The notes: a model not told the origin generated them from the sequence alone. A stretch of DNA of 64,000 nt from an uncultured Acinetobacter sp. (GCA_913777945.1 CAJYTY010000062.1:32340-96339), one strand, 5' to 3'. Positions 27,813 to 37,589 are shown, counted from the stretch's first letter. Numbers and translations are program-made.

Positions 27813-28448
27813 TTAAGGTTTAATGAGTCCATAACGGATGGCGAGATGGGTTAACTTTACATCACTATCAATTGCTAATTTTTCGAAAATGCGGTAACGA
27901 TAAGTATTTACAGTTTTAACGCTAACAAACAATTTGTCGGCGATTTCTTGAGCACTAATACAATTAACCACCATCATTGCGACTTGCATCTCACGCTCAG
28001 AAAGTGCATCAAAAGGAGATTGTTGCGTATCTGAAAGATAAGAACTCGCAAGCTGTTCAGCAATATCTGCACTGAAATATTTACCACCTTGCATCACTTT
28101 ATTGATTGCACGTACCATTTCTGAAATAGGCGCGCCTTTTGTGATATAGCCTTTTGCACCTGCTTTTAATAACAATGATGGGTAAGGTTCTTCTGCTAAA
28201 CCACTGACAGCAATCACTTTAGTCTCAGGTGCTGTTTGTAAAAGACGACGTGTTGTTTCTACACCACCAATTCCTGGCATATTGACATCTAATAGTACAA
28301 CTTGAGGATGCTTTAATCGAACTAAAGCAATCGCTTCTTCTCCAGATTCAGCTTGTCCAATGACTTCTACATCTGGATGGTCTTCCAGCATACGACAAAT
28401 GCCTGTACGTACGAGTTCATGATCATCAACAACGAGAACAGTGATCAA
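27813..28448 (-). CDS. gacA: Response regulator GacA (UvrY family)
   Basis: The 211-residue NarL-type regulator has a receiver domain (Asp8, Asp9, phospho-acceptor Asp54, Lys near 104) and a LuxR-type helix-turn-helix (LSEREMQVAMMVV... NTYRYRIFEKL, ~148-205). GacA, with the kinase GacS encoded elsewhere, controls small RNAs and virulence-related genes. The start codon is TTG, but it follows an almost perfect AAGGAGG ribosome site at a 5-base spacing. uvrC and csrA, frequent neighbours in other genera, are absent here; pilSR lies next to it instead. Confidence 0.87.
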   Translation of the reverse strand: MITVLVVDDHELVRTGICRMLEDHPDVEVIGQAESGEEAIALVRLKHPQVVLLDVNMPGIGGVETTRRLLQTAPETKVIAVSGLAEEPYPSLLLKAGAKGYITKGAPISEMVRAINKVMQGGKYFSADIAEQLASSYLSDTQQSPFDALSEREMQVAMMVVNCISAQEIADKLFVSVKTVNTYRYRIFEKLAIDSDVKLTHLAIRYGLIKP

Positions 28449-28559
28449 GAAGACCTCCTTTTTTCAAAAAAACGATTTTTTTGTTACATAAAGAAAAATG
28501 AGCTTGCAATCAAACGACAAAATTAGCAATCCTATTCTCCATGTTTAGAGAATAGTTGT

Positions 28560-28571
28560 ACACAATTGTGT
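28560..28571. promoter_or_regulatory. 12-bp perfect palindrome between gacA and pbpG
   Basis: ACACAATTGTGT lies in the 210-base region between the divergent gacA and pbpG genes, just before a TATAAA element. It could be an operator for either gene; no regulator can be named. Confidence 0.3.
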
Positions 28572-28658
28572 CTATAAAAGCTTTACCCGATTTGTTCAAA
28601 TGTAAGGCATAATGTTATTAAGCGCAAATGTGCAGCGTCCCGAGTTGAGTATTGTGTC

Positions 28659-29726
28659 GTGAAAAATTCTAAAAAATCTATCATGCATGCCTTGAGCATG
28701 TCTATTTTGTTGGCTCTTAGTTCAACAAGTTATGCTGAGCTGGTTGTAAACAACAATCCAGCCTCTACAAGTGCGAATAGTTCTTCAGCTTCGTTAAATT
28801 GGTCTGCAAGTGATGCAAGCCAATTGATGGAAGATGATGATTCATTAGAGATCAGCCCGCAAGGTTCAACTTCGGTTACGACCACTTTACGAAGTGGTGG
28901 TACTGCAAGTATTAGTTCATCTGCAACGCCACAAAAAAGCATACAGATTCGAGATACCTCTCATTTCAGTAGCCAACCCGCTGTAAATGCACGTGCAGCC
29001 TTGGTGATGGATGCACAAACGGGCGAAGTACTGTTTAGTAAAAATAGTAATATGTCGGTACCGATCGCCTCAATTACCAAATTGATGACAGCTGTGATTA
29101 CCGCAGATGCACGGCTGAATATGTCGGAAGAAATCACGCTACAGCAAATTGATTTTGCGGGTGCAGGTGGAAAGAATTCAAGTTCGACCTTAAAAGTAGG
29201 CGATACGATGAATCGTGCGGAACTTTTGTTATTCGCTTTGATGAAATCGGAAAATCCTGCTGCGGCAGCATTAGCGAGGACTTACCCAAGCGGGCGTTCA
29301 GCATTTATTGCTGCAATGAATGCTAAAGCAAAACAATTAGGAATGACGTCAACCCGTTATGCAGAATCAACAGGTTTAGATCCTCATAATGTTTCTTCCG
29401 CACGTGATCTTGGTATTTTGGTGAGTGCCGCTTCTCAGTATGGATTAATTCGTCAGTTTTCAACTACGCCAACCTATGATTTTAATTTAGGTTATCGTGT
29501 GCTTAAGTCAAATAATACTAATGCTTTGGTACGTAATGGTGGTTGGAATATTAATCTATCTAAAACAGGATATATCGGTGAGGCTGGGCGTTGCGTAGTC
29601 ATGCATGCAACCGTTAATTCACGTCCTGCTGTAGTCGTACTATTAGGAGCTTCAACTTCTCAAGCACGTACCAATGATGCAACCAACTTATTAACTTGGC
29701 TGAGTACTTTACCGAAAAGAATTTAA
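28659..29726 (+). CDS. pbpG: D-alanyl-D-alanine endopeptidase (PBP7/8)
   Basis: This low-molecular-weight penicillin-binding protein cleaves peptide cross-links in peptidoglycan. The 355-residue protein has a signal peptide (1-~27, cut after SYA), a Ser/Thr-rich linker (~30-95), then the S11 peptidase core with SITK (nucleophile serine), SEN and KTG motifs in the right order. It starts with GTG. It ends at a strong terminator and is divergent from gacA. Confidence 0.93.
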   Translation: MKNSKKSIMHALSMSILLALSSTSYAELVVNNNPASTSANSSSASLNWSASDASQLMEDDDSLEISPQGSTSVTTTLRSGGTASISSSATPQKSIQIRDTSHFSSQPAVNARAALVMDAQTGEVLFSKNSNMSVPIASITKLMTAVITADARLNMSEEITLQQIDFAGAGGKNSSSTLKVGDTMNRAELLLFALMKSENPAAAALARTYPSGRSAFIAAMNAKAKQLGMTSTRYAESTGLDPHNVSSARDLGILVSAASQYGLIRQFSTTPTYDFNLGYRVLKSNNTNALVRNGGWNINLSKTGYIGEAGRCVVMHATVNSRPAVVVLLGASTSQARTNDATNLLTWLSTLPKRI

Positions 29727-29740
29727 TTGCTTATGAACGT

Positions 29741-29763
29741 AAAGCTCCTCATCTGAGGAGCTT
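29741..29763 (+). terminator. Intrinsic terminator of pbpG
   Basis: AAAGCTCCTCA-TC-TGAGGAGCTTT is a perfect stem followed by a T-run. Confidence 0.88.
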
Positions 29764-29887
29764 TTTTTATATAATAGAACGACATTTCATGACGTAAAAA
29801 ATACTTTTTAACTTCTATTTTGAGCAATTTTTGTTAAATTATGATTCTTAATATTTAAAAATTACACACTAAAATTGGGGAATTAAA

Positions 29888-30790
29888 ATGACAAACTATG
29901 TTATTCGTGAAAAAAGCTTTGGTTATAACGACGAGGTTTTTTATGTAATTGGACATCGTATGAGTAATGTGTTTGATAATAAACAGCAAGCCGAAGCGGT
30001 CTATAAACAACTTGAAATTAAAGCTGCACGTAACTTTTTTTTATATGAAGTTGAATCATTATTTGATGCAGATGAAGCATTATTAAAAAAATTGGATGAT
30101 TTTGTCTTTTCACGTTGTGGTGAACATATTTATCAGGAGGGAGGGGTTTCTCGAGAAACGTTGCCTGAAAGCTTAAATGATGAAGATACTTTTGAGTTTA
30201 TTCAACTTGCTAACATGCAAAGTTATCAATTGATTCATTTTGATCAAGATATTAAGTTCTATGGTTTATGGTCAGTGAAAAAACAAGCATGGGTGGAAGA
30301 GCATGATGAGTTTTTTGCAGGTTTAGCTTATGCGGATCAACCTGAACAATTAAAAAAGAATGTCAGAAGCATTTTTGCAGATTACGATTATGATGATATT
30401 GAGTTGAAAGGTTCATTCGAAGATTTATCGGAACAACCTGTATTATTACAAGCCTTAATAAAAAATAATAAAGCATTAAAATATAATAATAAAAGTCAAA
30501 CATTAATTATTATGCAAGGCTGGGAAGAGGAGGGTTTATATGCGGTTAATCCTTTATTAAAACAGCCTTTATTTGAAATCAAAGAAATTGGTTTAGAGGA
30601 AATTCAAACGATTGAAAAAGAATTGGCCAAGCAGTATAGCTATGATGAAGATGAATGGGGAGCCGAAGAAGAGGGTGGAGAAGACTTTGATGCCGAAGCC
30701 CTTGAACTGATTCAGGAGTTGGCCGAAGAGTTGGAATTGAGCGATGAACAGCGAGCTGAACTCTTTGAGGAAGTTAGAAAAGAATCTTAA
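29888..30790 (+). CDS. Acidic hypothetical protein
   Basis: I do not recognise this 300-residue cytoplasmic protein. It lacks a signal peptide and membrane segments. The first ~230 residues look globular with many aromatic and acidic residues; the last ~60 (from SYDEDEWGAEE on) are strongly acidic and helical. It is a single-gene unit between two terminators, with GGGG about eight bases before the ATG as ribosome site. Confidence 0.65.
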   Translation: MTNYVIREKSFGYNDEVFYVIGHRMSNVFDNKQQAEAVYKQLEIKAARNFFLYEVESLFDADEALLKKLDDFVFSRCGEHIYQEGGVSRETLPESLNDEDTFEFIQLANMQSYQLIHFDQDIKFYGLWSVKKQAWVEEHDEFFAGLAYADQPEQLKKNVRSIFADYDYDDIELKGSFEDLSEQPVLLQALIKNNKALKYNNKSQTLIIMQGWEEEGLYAVNPLLKQPLFEIKEIGLEEIQTIEKELAKQYSYDEDEWGAEEEGGEDFDAEALELIQELAEELELSDEQRAELFEEVRKES

Positions 30791-30798
30791 AGCCTGAA

Positions 30799-30832
30799 AA
30801 TCAAAAAACCTGCTGTAGCAGGTTTTTTGATT
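30799..30832. terminator. Bidirectional intrinsic terminator
   Basis: A perfect 16-bp stem (AATCAAAAAACCTGCT with its complement) around GT separates the acidic hypothetical gene from the convergent thrC. Confidence 0.9.
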
Positions 30833-30845
30833 TATCAATAATAGC

Positions 30846-31985
30846 TTACATATTTGAAAGAATTGAATCTTTCACTTGAGCCATCGTTGCATCGATTGAC
30901 AACATGATAGCATCAGCACATTGTTTGATTGCAGTATCTGGATCTTTTAAACCATTGCCCGTAACTGTACATACGATTACCGAACCTTCAGCAATTTTAC
31001 CTGCTTTGATGTCACGAATAGCACCGCCAATAGACGCTGCTGAAGCAGGTTCTACAAACACACCTTCATACATAGAAAGTAAGCGTTGTGCTTCAAGAAT
31101 TTCGCTATCTTGAAGTTCATCAAACCAACCTTTTGAATCGCGTATAACTGCTTTGGCATGATTCCAGCTTTGTGGGTTACCAATACGAATTGCCGTTGCG
31201 ATCGTTTCTGGGCTTTCGACTGGAGCACCACGTAAGAATGGGGCTGCGCCAGAAGCTTGATAACCTACCATAGTCGGTAAACCTTCTGGTTTAGGACCTG
31301 CGAATTGATCTGTTGCAGCATCGTAGATAACAGATTCAAACTGATCAGCAGGTTGATTTGCAACTGCTTCGGTATAACCCATCCAGTGAGCCGTGATATT
31401 ACCTGCATTACCAACTGGTAAGCAGTGATAGTCAGGTGCGCGACCCAATGCTTCTACGATTTCATAAGCAATCGTTTTTTGGCCTTGCAAACGATAAGGG
31501 TTGATTGAGTTTACAATTGTTACAGGTGCTTGATCTGCAACTTCTTTTACGAGGCGCATACCATCATCAAAGTTACCGCGGATTTGCATGGTGATCGCAC
31601 CATACATCATCGCCTGAGCCATTTTACCCATCGCGATTTTGCCTTCAGGAATTAAAACAAAGGCTTTAATTCCTGCACGCGCTGCATATGCTGCTGCTGC
31701 TGCTGAAGTATTTCCAGTAGATGCACAGATAATCGCTTTTGAACCTTCTTCAACAGCTTTTGTTACAGCCATCGTCATACCACGGTCTTTAAATGAACCT
31801 GTTGGGTTAAGACCTTCGTATTTCACATAGATTTCAACGTTTTTGCCAATAATACGTGGAATGTTCTCAAGTTTAATAAGAGGAGTATTTCCTTCACCTA
31901 GAGAGATTGCACGTGTAGCTGCAGACACAGGTAAACGGTCACGATAACGATCTACAAGACCAGTATAACGATTGGCATTCGACAT
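30846..31985 (-). CDS. thrC: Threonine synthase
   Basis: ThrC converts O-phosphohomoserine to threonine using pyridoxal phosphate. The 379-residue protein has the cofactor lysine in NPTGSFKDRGM (residues ~60-70), the glycine loop VGNAGN and the ligand region CASTGNTSAAAAAYAARAG. It lies 58 bases downstream of hom, so the two final branches of threonine synthesis are co-transcribed. Length matches the shorter, plant-like class found in Pseudomonas relatives. Confidence 0.95.
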   Translation of the reverse strand: MSNANRYTGLVDRYRDRLPVSAATRAISLGEGNTPLIKLENIPRIIGKNVEIYVKYEGLNPTGSFKDRGMTMAVTKAVEEGSKAIICASTGNTSAAAAAYAARAGIKAFVLIPEGKIAMGKMAQAMMYGAITMQIRGNFDDGMRLVKEVADQAPVTIVNSINPYRLQGQKTIAYEIVEALGRAPDYHCLPVGNAGNITAHWMGYTEAVANQPADQFESVIYDAATDQFAGPKPEGLPTMVGYQASGAAPFLRGAPVESPETIATAIRIGNPQSWNHAKAVIRDSKGWFDELQDSEILEAQRLLSMYEGVFVEPASAASIGGAIRDIKAGKIAEGSVIVCTVTGNGLKDPDTAIKQCADAIMLSIDATMAQVKDSILSNM

Positions 31986-32043
31986 GATGGTGTTCCAATA
32001 TGAGGTAGAGCTGGGAGAGGGAATGCATTTTCCCTCAACCTGA

Positions 32044-33345
32044 TTAACTATCGAGCGATTCTAAACGAATTCTTACGATTTCGCCACGAATAGCTGGTAA
32101 TGCTTGAATTTGAGCAAGTGCTTCATCCATTTTTGATTCAACAATTGGGTCTGTCAAAATCACGATAGGAATCAAATCTTTCAAGCGAGATTGCTGCATG
32201 ATCGCATCAATGCTGATACCAGCACGGCTGAGAATGGTGGTTACATCAGCCAATACGCCTGTTTGATCTTCAGCATTTAAACGGATGTAGTATCCAGTCG
32301 TCATTTCTTCACGACTCAGGATAGGCATGTTTGTTAGTGCTTCAAATGCCAATTGTGGAATCGTTCCTGCACCATCTTCGGTATAAGAAATATCACGTAC
32401 GATATCAATCACATCAGCAACAACTGCAGAAGCCGTTGGGCCAGCACCAGCGCCAGCGCCATAGTAAAGCGTTGGGCCTACGGCATGTGCTTGTACCAAT
32501 ACTGCATTTTTAACTCCGTTCACATTGGCAATCAGTTGCTCTGCTGGAATCAGTGTAGGATGAACACGTAACTCAATACCATTACTTGCACGACGTGCAA
32601 TACCCAAATGTTTGATACGGAAGCCAAGCTCTTCAGCATATTTCACATCTTGTGCTGTAATTTTGCTAATGCCTTCTGTGTAGACCTTATCAAACTGTAA
32701 TGGGATACCAAAAGCACATGACGCCAAGATAGTGAGTTTGTGCGCAGCATCAATCCCTTCTACATCAAAAGTTGGATCTGCTTCAGCATAACCGAGTTCT
32801 TGAGCTTCTTTGAGGACATCATCAAATGCACGACCTTTTTCGCGCATTTCAGTCAGAATGAAGTTACCTGTACCATTAATGATACCTGCAAGCCATTGAA
32901 TATGGTTTGCAGCTAGACCTTCACGAATGACTTTAATAATTGGAATACCACCAGCAACAGCTGCTTCATAAGCGATTTGAACAGCATTATCTTCAGCTGC
33001 TTTAAACAACTCATTACCATGTTCTGCAAGTAATGCTTTATTGGCAGTGACAACTTGCTTGCCATGTTTGATGGCTTCCATGATAACTTCATAGGCAGGA
33101 TGAATACCGCCCATCACTTCGACTACGACATCAACATCAGGTTGACGTACGATGTCCATGAGATCATCACTTTGTTTGATCCCTTCGAGTTGTAAATCTG
33201 GACGTGGACGGCGTGTGCCTACATGTGTAATTTGAATTTCGCGACCGGTACGGCGTTTAATTTCAGCAGCATTTTCTTGTAATAATTTAAGGGCTCCACC
33301 ACCTACAGTACCAAGACCGAGTATCGCCAGACGAACTGGTTTCAC
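32044..33345 (-). CDS. hom: Homoserine dehydrogenase
   Basis: This enzyme reduces aspartate semialdehyde to homoserine, the branch point to threonine and methionine. The N-terminal Rossmann domain has GLGTVGGG, the catalytic part has AAVAGGIPIIK and GIINGTGNFILT, and a C-terminal ACT domain (~350-430) suggests threonine feedback. The GTG start at 33345 is chosen because GGAG lies six bases upstream and MKPVRLAILGLGTVGGG matches family N-termini; longer readings begin with TTG or ATG just upstream. It is monofunctional, without an aspartokinase part. Confidence 0.94.
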   Translation of the reverse strand: MKPVRLAILGLGTVGGGALKLLQENAAEIKRRTGREIQITHVGTRRPRPDLQLEGIKQSDDLMDIVRQPDVDVVVEVMGGIHPAYEVIMEAIKHGKQVVTANKALLAEHGNELFKAAEDNAVQIAYEAAVAGGIPIIKVIREGLAANHIQWLAGIINGTGNFILTEMREKGRAFDDVLKEAQELGYAEADPTFDVEGIDAAHKLTILASCAFGIPLQFDKVYTEGISKITAQDVKYAEELGFRIKHLGIARRASNGIELRVHPTLIPAEQLIANVNGVKNAVLVQAHAVGPTLYYGAGAGAGPTASAVVADVIDIVRDISYTEDGAGTIPQLAFEALTNMPILSREEMTTGYYIRLNAEDQTGVLADVTTILSRAGISIDAIMQQSRLKDLIPIVILTDPIVESKMDEALAQIQALPAIRGEIVRIRLESLDS

Positions 33346-33472
33346 GTCACACTCCATTTTATTCAATCATTTTAATGAAGCTTGATCATAGCTAAAAAAG
33401 TGCGCAGACACTAGGGCTAAGATCATCTTTAATCTGTCGCCCGAGTCGTGGTGAGACGGTGTGGAGAATGTT

Positions 33473-34288
33473 TTATTTTTCTAGGCGTTTAATGATTTCA
33501 TCTGGAGTCATGTACCCACCTAAATACACACCTTCAACATTATAAATTGCAGGTGTGCCATTCACGCCCATATTTAAGCCTAATTGATATTGATCACGAA
33601 CTGGGTTTTTACATTCTGCTGATGCAACTGGTAAACCTTGCGCAGCTTGATCGAATGCAGCTTTACGATCTTGACTACACCAAATCGCTTGCATGGTTGG
33701 CATAAACTGCTCTCCGCGTGGCCATGCGATGTAACGGACTTCAATGCCTTTCGCATTAATTTCCGCAAGATGTTCATGTAGTTTGTGACAATAAGGGCAG
33801 CTTGAATCAGTGAATACATAAATGACGTGTTTCGCTTTACCCCCTTGTGCTGGGTAAACGATAAGGTCTTCTGTTTTGAGTGCTGCTAAGTGCTTTTTAT
33901 TTTCAGTCGCTTGTAAAGCTTCACTCACATTTTTTAATTGTTTTTCACCAAGACGAATGACATCACCTTGAATGATATATTGCCCATCACTGGTCGCATA
34001 AACTGATCCCATGCCTTCTAGGCTTACCCAAAATAAATTTGGAACCTCGGTTTTTTTAATGGCAAGAATTTTGGCATTAATATTGGCGGTTTTAAAATGT
34101 TTTTCTAAAGTAGAAACCAGACGTTGTTGCGCATTACGTTCATTTAAAGTTGATGCTTCACCAGTAGCTGGCGCACTCGCTGTCAGAGCATCAGGCTTTT
34201 GTGCTGAATTTTCTTTTGAACAGGCACTGATCAAGAGTGTTGACGTTAATGCACATGCAATAAACAACTGAGACCGAGTAAACAACAT
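33473..34288 (-). CDS. dsbC: DsbC-type thiol:disulfide interchange lipoprotein
   Basis: The 271-residue protein has a lipoprotein-type signal (LLISAC, cysteine near residue 24), an N-terminal dimerisation domain (~60-120) and a thioredoxin fold with the active site CPYC. DsbC isomerises wrong disulfides in the periplasm. The ATG at 34288 has an AAAGG ribosome site six bases upstream, preferred over a TTG two codons earlier. The lipobox suggests membrane anchoring, which is not the rule for DsbC. It lies in the conserved order xerD-dsbC-hom-thrC. Confidence 0.88.
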   Translation of the reverse strand: MLFTRSQLFIACALTSTLLISACSKENSAQKPDALTASAPATGEASTLNERNAQQRLVSTLEKHFKTANINAKILAIKKTEVPNLFWVSLEGMGSVYATSDGQYIIQGDVIRLGEKQLKNVSEALQATENKKHLAALKTEDLIVYPAQGGKAKHVIYVFTDSSCPYCHKLHEHLAEINAKGIEVRYIAWPRGEQFMPTMQAIWCSQDRKAAFDQAAQGLPVASAECKNPVRDQYQLGLNMGVNGTPAIYNVEGVYLGGYMTPDEIIKRLEK

Positions 34289-34407
34289 AAACAACCTTTC
34301 ATACTGTATTTATAAGCTTGCCCAAGCATACCAAAAATTTAAATTGAGTTCGTTAAATCTTGCTGATGCCATGTGAATGAAATCATGTTGATTGATAAAA
34401 GGTAGTT

Positions 34408-35331
34408 TTATCCTCTTGGATGGTATTTGTTATGTAGTTCTTGCATTCGATGCTGAGCAACATGCGTGTAAATTTGAGTAGTTGATAAATCACTATGGCC
34501 AAGTAACATTTGCACAACACGTAAATCAGCACCATGATTGAGTAAATGTGTTGCAAACGCGTGTCGTAAGGTATGTGGGGATAGTTCAGCGAGAATATTC
34601 GCTTGTAGTGCATAACGTTTAATCGCATACCAAAAATTTTGCCGACTCATGATGCCACCATGTTGCGTCAAAAATAAATAATCTGTACTACTTTTATAGA
34701 GCTGAGGTCGTGATTCGGCGAGATATTTTTCGATCCATTCACAAGCATGTTGTCCGAGAGGAACGAGGCGTTCTTTATTACCTTTACCTGTAATACGAAG
34801 AAAACCCTGTTTTAGATTAATCAATTCCAAACGTAAATTAAGTAGTTCTGATACACGTAAGCCACAGGCATATAACACTTCAAACATTGCTCGGTCACGG
34901 AGACCTAGTGCCGTATTGACATCGGGTGCATTGATTAATGCTTCTACATCTTTTTCTGATAAATCTTTGGGTAAAGCACGTCCAATTTTAGGAGAACGAT
35001 GGTTTGCAACAGGATTATCATCCCTGAGTTTCTGTTCTCTCAGAAATTTATAAAATTGACGTAAAGCAGACAAGCAGCGTGCAATGGAGCGTGGGCTTTT
35101 GCCTGCTTTAGTGAGTGCAATTAATACATCAGCAATATCATCACTCGACCATTGCGTTAATGTCACATTTGGATGTAACTCAGCACATTGAATAAGATCT
35201 GATAGATAGGCATTGCGTGTATGTGGGCTGACGGTTTGTGCAACTAAATAATCACGAAATCCTTGTAGAAAACTGAGATCTTTAGGAATGGTAACAGGAG
35301 TAGGAATACGGGGTTTTTTATTTAGCATCAT
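34408..35331 (-). CDS. xerD: Site-specific tyrosine recombinase XerD
   Basis: XerD, with XerC, resolves chromosome dimers at dif. The 307-residue protein has the SAM-like core-binding domain (~18-100) and the catalytic residues in place: Arg in GLRVSELL, Lys in GKGNKERLVPLG, His and Arg in HTLRHAFATHLL, His in LGHSDLSTTQ and Tyr in QIYTHV. Neighbourhood with dsbC and hom favours XerD over XerC or a phage integrase. It is divergent from feoA. Confidence 0.95.
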   Translation of the reverse strand: MMLNKKPRIPTPVTIPKDLSFLQGFRDYLVAQTVSPHTRNAYLSDLIQCAELHPNVTLTQWSSDDIADVLIALTKAGKSPRSIARCLSALRQFYKFLREQKLRDDNPVANHRSPKIGRALPKDLSEKDVEALINAPDVNTALGLRDRAMFEVLYACGLRVSELLNLRLELINLKQGFLRITGKGNKERLVPLGQHACEWIEKYLAESRPQLYKSSTDYLFLTQHGGIMSRQNFWYAIKRYALQANILAELSPHTLRHAFATHLLNHGADLRVVQMLLGHSDLSTTQIYTHVAQHRMQELHNKYHPRG

Positions 35332-35418
35332 CAGCAGAATCCTTCATTCAATGGCACTGTAAAAGAAAAATGAATTGTTGTCGATCTGTCACAAAAGCAA
35401 ATGCCATTGATATTGTTT

Positions 35419-35448
35419 TTGGTAATTATTCTCATTTGCCTGTATACT
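35419..35448 (+). promoter_or_regulatory. feo promoter overlapping a probable Fur box
   Basis: A -35 TTGGTA (35419-35424) and an extended -10 TG-TATACT (35441-35448) are 18 bases apart. Between and over them, 35421-35439 matches the 19-bp Fur box (GATAATGATAATCATTATC) at 13 positions. Iron-bound Fur would block this promoter, as expected for ferrous-iron uptake genes. Confidence 0.6.
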
Positions 35449-35478
35449 CTAGGAGAAAAGAGTTTAGGGTTAGAAGCG

Positions 35479-35739
35479 GTGCGATTGTCAGCATTAAAAG
35501 TCAAGCAAACGGCGATGATCACAAAAGTGAATCGCTTAGTAGATGATACCGAACAGCCAGATCTTGTGGCTATTCGATTAGAGAGTTTGGGCTTTGTGCC
35601 CGGTACACAAGTGCAAGTGATTACCAAAGGTATTTTTGGTGGCGATCCGATTCTAATCCAAATTGGTTTTACTCGTTTTGCATTACGTAAAACTGAAGCC
35701 GATAAAATTGAAATCCAATTTGAAGGAGCACCTGCATGA
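35479..35739 (+). CDS. feoA: Ferrous iron transport protein FeoA
   Basis: FeoA is a small SH3-like cytoplasmic protein needed for FeoB function. With the GTG start at 35479 (AGGG nine bases upstream) it has 86 residues, close to the family size. A reading from 35401 would add a spurious hydrophobic leader that lies inside the promoter and Fur box. The ending RKTEADKIEIQFEGAPA overlaps feoB by four bases (ATGA), giving translational coupling. Confidence 0.87.
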   Translation: MRLSALKVKQTAMITKVNRLVDDTEQPDLVAIRLESLGFVPGTQVQVITKGIFGGDPILIQIGFTRFALRKTEADKIEIQFEGAPA

Positions 35740-37589
35740 GTGATGCGTTACGTGTTGCCCTTGTGGGAAATCCAAACTGCGGTAAGACTTCTTTATTCAA
35801 TCACTTAACTGGAACACGCCAGAAAGTTGCCAATTATGCAGGGGTCACAGTAGAGCGTAAGGTTGGACATTTTCAGTTGCCTTCTGGTCGAAATGTTCGA
35901 GTACTTGATTTGCCTGGAACATATAGTTTGCAAGCAACAAGCCCTGATGAAGAAATCACGCGTGATGTGTGTGAAGGTAAAATTGCTGAAGAAGGGCAAC
36001 AAGATGCATTTTTATGTGTTGTTGATGCGACTAATTTAAAGCTTCATCTCGGATTAGTGCTAGAAATTATCGAGTTAGGTCGTCCCATCCTTGTTGTGTT
36101 AAACATGATGGATGAAGCACGTCGTCGTGGAATTCAAATCAATACTCAAAAATTATCAGAGCGATTGGGCGTTCCCGTGGTTGAGACAGTCGCTGTGCGT
36201 AACTCAGGTATTGAGAACTTACTGCACGCATTAGATCAACAAAAATATACAGTGCCCCATACTGAACTCAGTGGTTTAACGGGTGAGCATCATCAAAAGA
36301 TCCAAATTATTTTTAAAGATGTGGTGAACTTTGTTGATCAAGAAGATAAGCGAACCGATTTTCTCGACAAAATATTTTTGCATCCTGTATTGGGCTTATT
36401 AAGCCTTGCTGTGATGATGTTTATTGTGTTCCAAGCTGTATTTGCTTGGGCAGCTCCATTTATGGATGGGATTGAAGGTCTTTTTGGATGGTTAGGTACG
36501 ACACTTGGTGCCTATATCTCGCAGCCTTTGCTCCATAGTTTAGTTGTTGACGGAATTATTGCTGGGGCGGGGGGCGTTATTGTGTTCTTGCCTCAAATTT
36601 TGATTCTATTCTTTTTTATTTTGGTTTTAGAAGAGTCTGGCTATTTGCCGCGTGCCGCATTTTTGTTAGATAAATTGATGTTTAAAGCAGGCTTGAGTGG
36701 TCGTGCTTTTATTCCTCTATTATCTAGCTTTGCTTGTGCAGTACCAGGCATTATGGCAACCCGTAGTATTAGTGATCCACGTGATCGCTTTACCACGATT
36801 ATGGTTGCACCATTGATGACTTGTTCAGCACGATTACCTGTCTATGCCTTATTAATTGCAGCATTTATTCCAAATCAAATGGTATGGGGAATTTTTAATC
36901 TGCAAGGCTTGGTGCTATTTGGCTTATATATGTCGGGTATTGTTAGTGCTTTGTGTGTTTCGATTGTGATGAAATTTCTACAAAAAGATAAATCACAACA
37001 TGCTTTATTACTCGAGTTACCAAGTTATCGTATTCCTGATTTAAAAAGTGTCGGGATTGGATTATTAGACCGTGCCAAAATCTTCTTAAAACGTGTGGGT
37101 GGAATTATTTTCGCTCTTTCGATTTTACTTTGGTTCCTATGTACTTTCCCGCAAGCACCAGATGGTGCGACACAGCCTGCAATTGATTATAGTTTTGCAG
37201 GGATGTTAGGGCACCTGATACAACCAATTTTTGCCCCGATAGGATTTAATTGGCAGATTTGTATCGCATTAATCCCTGCGATGGCAGCGCGTGAAGTGGT
37301 TGTTGCAGCATTAGGGACGGTTTATGCCTTATCAGGGGCGAATGATGATGCTGTGGCACAAGGTTTATCTCATCTGATTAGTATGGATGGCACGGGTTGG
37401 TCATTGGCTACAGGTTTATCGCTATTGGTTTGGTTTATTTATGCTCCGCATTGTTTGGCGACTTTGGCGACCGTTCGTCGTGAAACAGGTTCATGGAAAT
37501 ATGTTGCAATTATGGCAACGTATTTGTTCGGCTTAGCTTATCTAATGTCTTTTTTCACCTACCAAATTGCATCACGCATTTGGGGCTAA
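35736..37589 (+). CDS. feoB: Ferrous iron transporter FeoB
   Basis: FeoB is the inner-membrane Fe(II) transporter with an N-terminal G domain. Visible motifs are G1 GNPNCGKTS (residues ~11-19), G3 DLPGTYS and G4 NMMD, followed by a helical spacer and about nine transmembrane segments including the Cys-containing LLSSFACAVPGIMATR and MVAPLMTCSARLPVY gates. At 617 residues it is shorter than the ~770 of E. coli, the normal size in Acinetobacter-type genomes. Confidence 0.95.
   Translation: MSDALRVALVGNPNCGKTSLFNHLTGTRQKVANYAGVTVERKVGHFQLPSGRNVRVLDLPGTYSLQATSPDEEITRDVCEGKIAEEGQQDAFLCVVDATNLKLHLGLVLEIIELGRPILVVLNMMDEARRRGIQINTQKLSERLGVPVVETVAVRNSGIENLLHALDQQKYTVPHTELSGLTGEHHQKIQIIFKDVVNFVDQEDKRTDFLDKIFLHPVLGLLSLAVMMFIVFQAVFAWAAPFMDGIEGLFGWLGTTLGAYISQPLLHSLVVDGIIAGAGGVIVFLPQILILFFFILVLEESGYLPRAAFLLDKLMFKAGLSGRAFIPLLSSFACAVPGIMATRSISDPRDRFTTIMVAPLMTCSARLPVYALLIAAFIPNQMVWGIFNLQGLVLFGLYMSGIVSALCVSIVMKFLQKDKSQHALLLELPSYRIPDLKSVGIGLLDRAKIFLKRVGGIIFALSILLWFLCTFPQAPDGATQPAIDYSFAGMLGHLIQPIFAPIGFNWQICIALIPAMAAREVVVAALGTVYALSGANDDAVAQGLSHLISMDGTGWSLATGLSLLVWFIYAPHCLATLATVRRETGSWKYVAIMATYLFGLAYLMSFFTYQIASRIWG

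Noticed and set aside
34408..35331. Tyrosine recombinase as a sign of an integrated element
   Set aside because: Sequence and neighbours (dsbC, hom, thrC) identify the housekeeping XerD; no attachment repeats or phage genes are near.
35401..35478. N-terminal extension of FeoA as a membrane anchor
   Set aside because: The extension is encoded by the promoter and Fur-box region, so it is unlikely to be translated.
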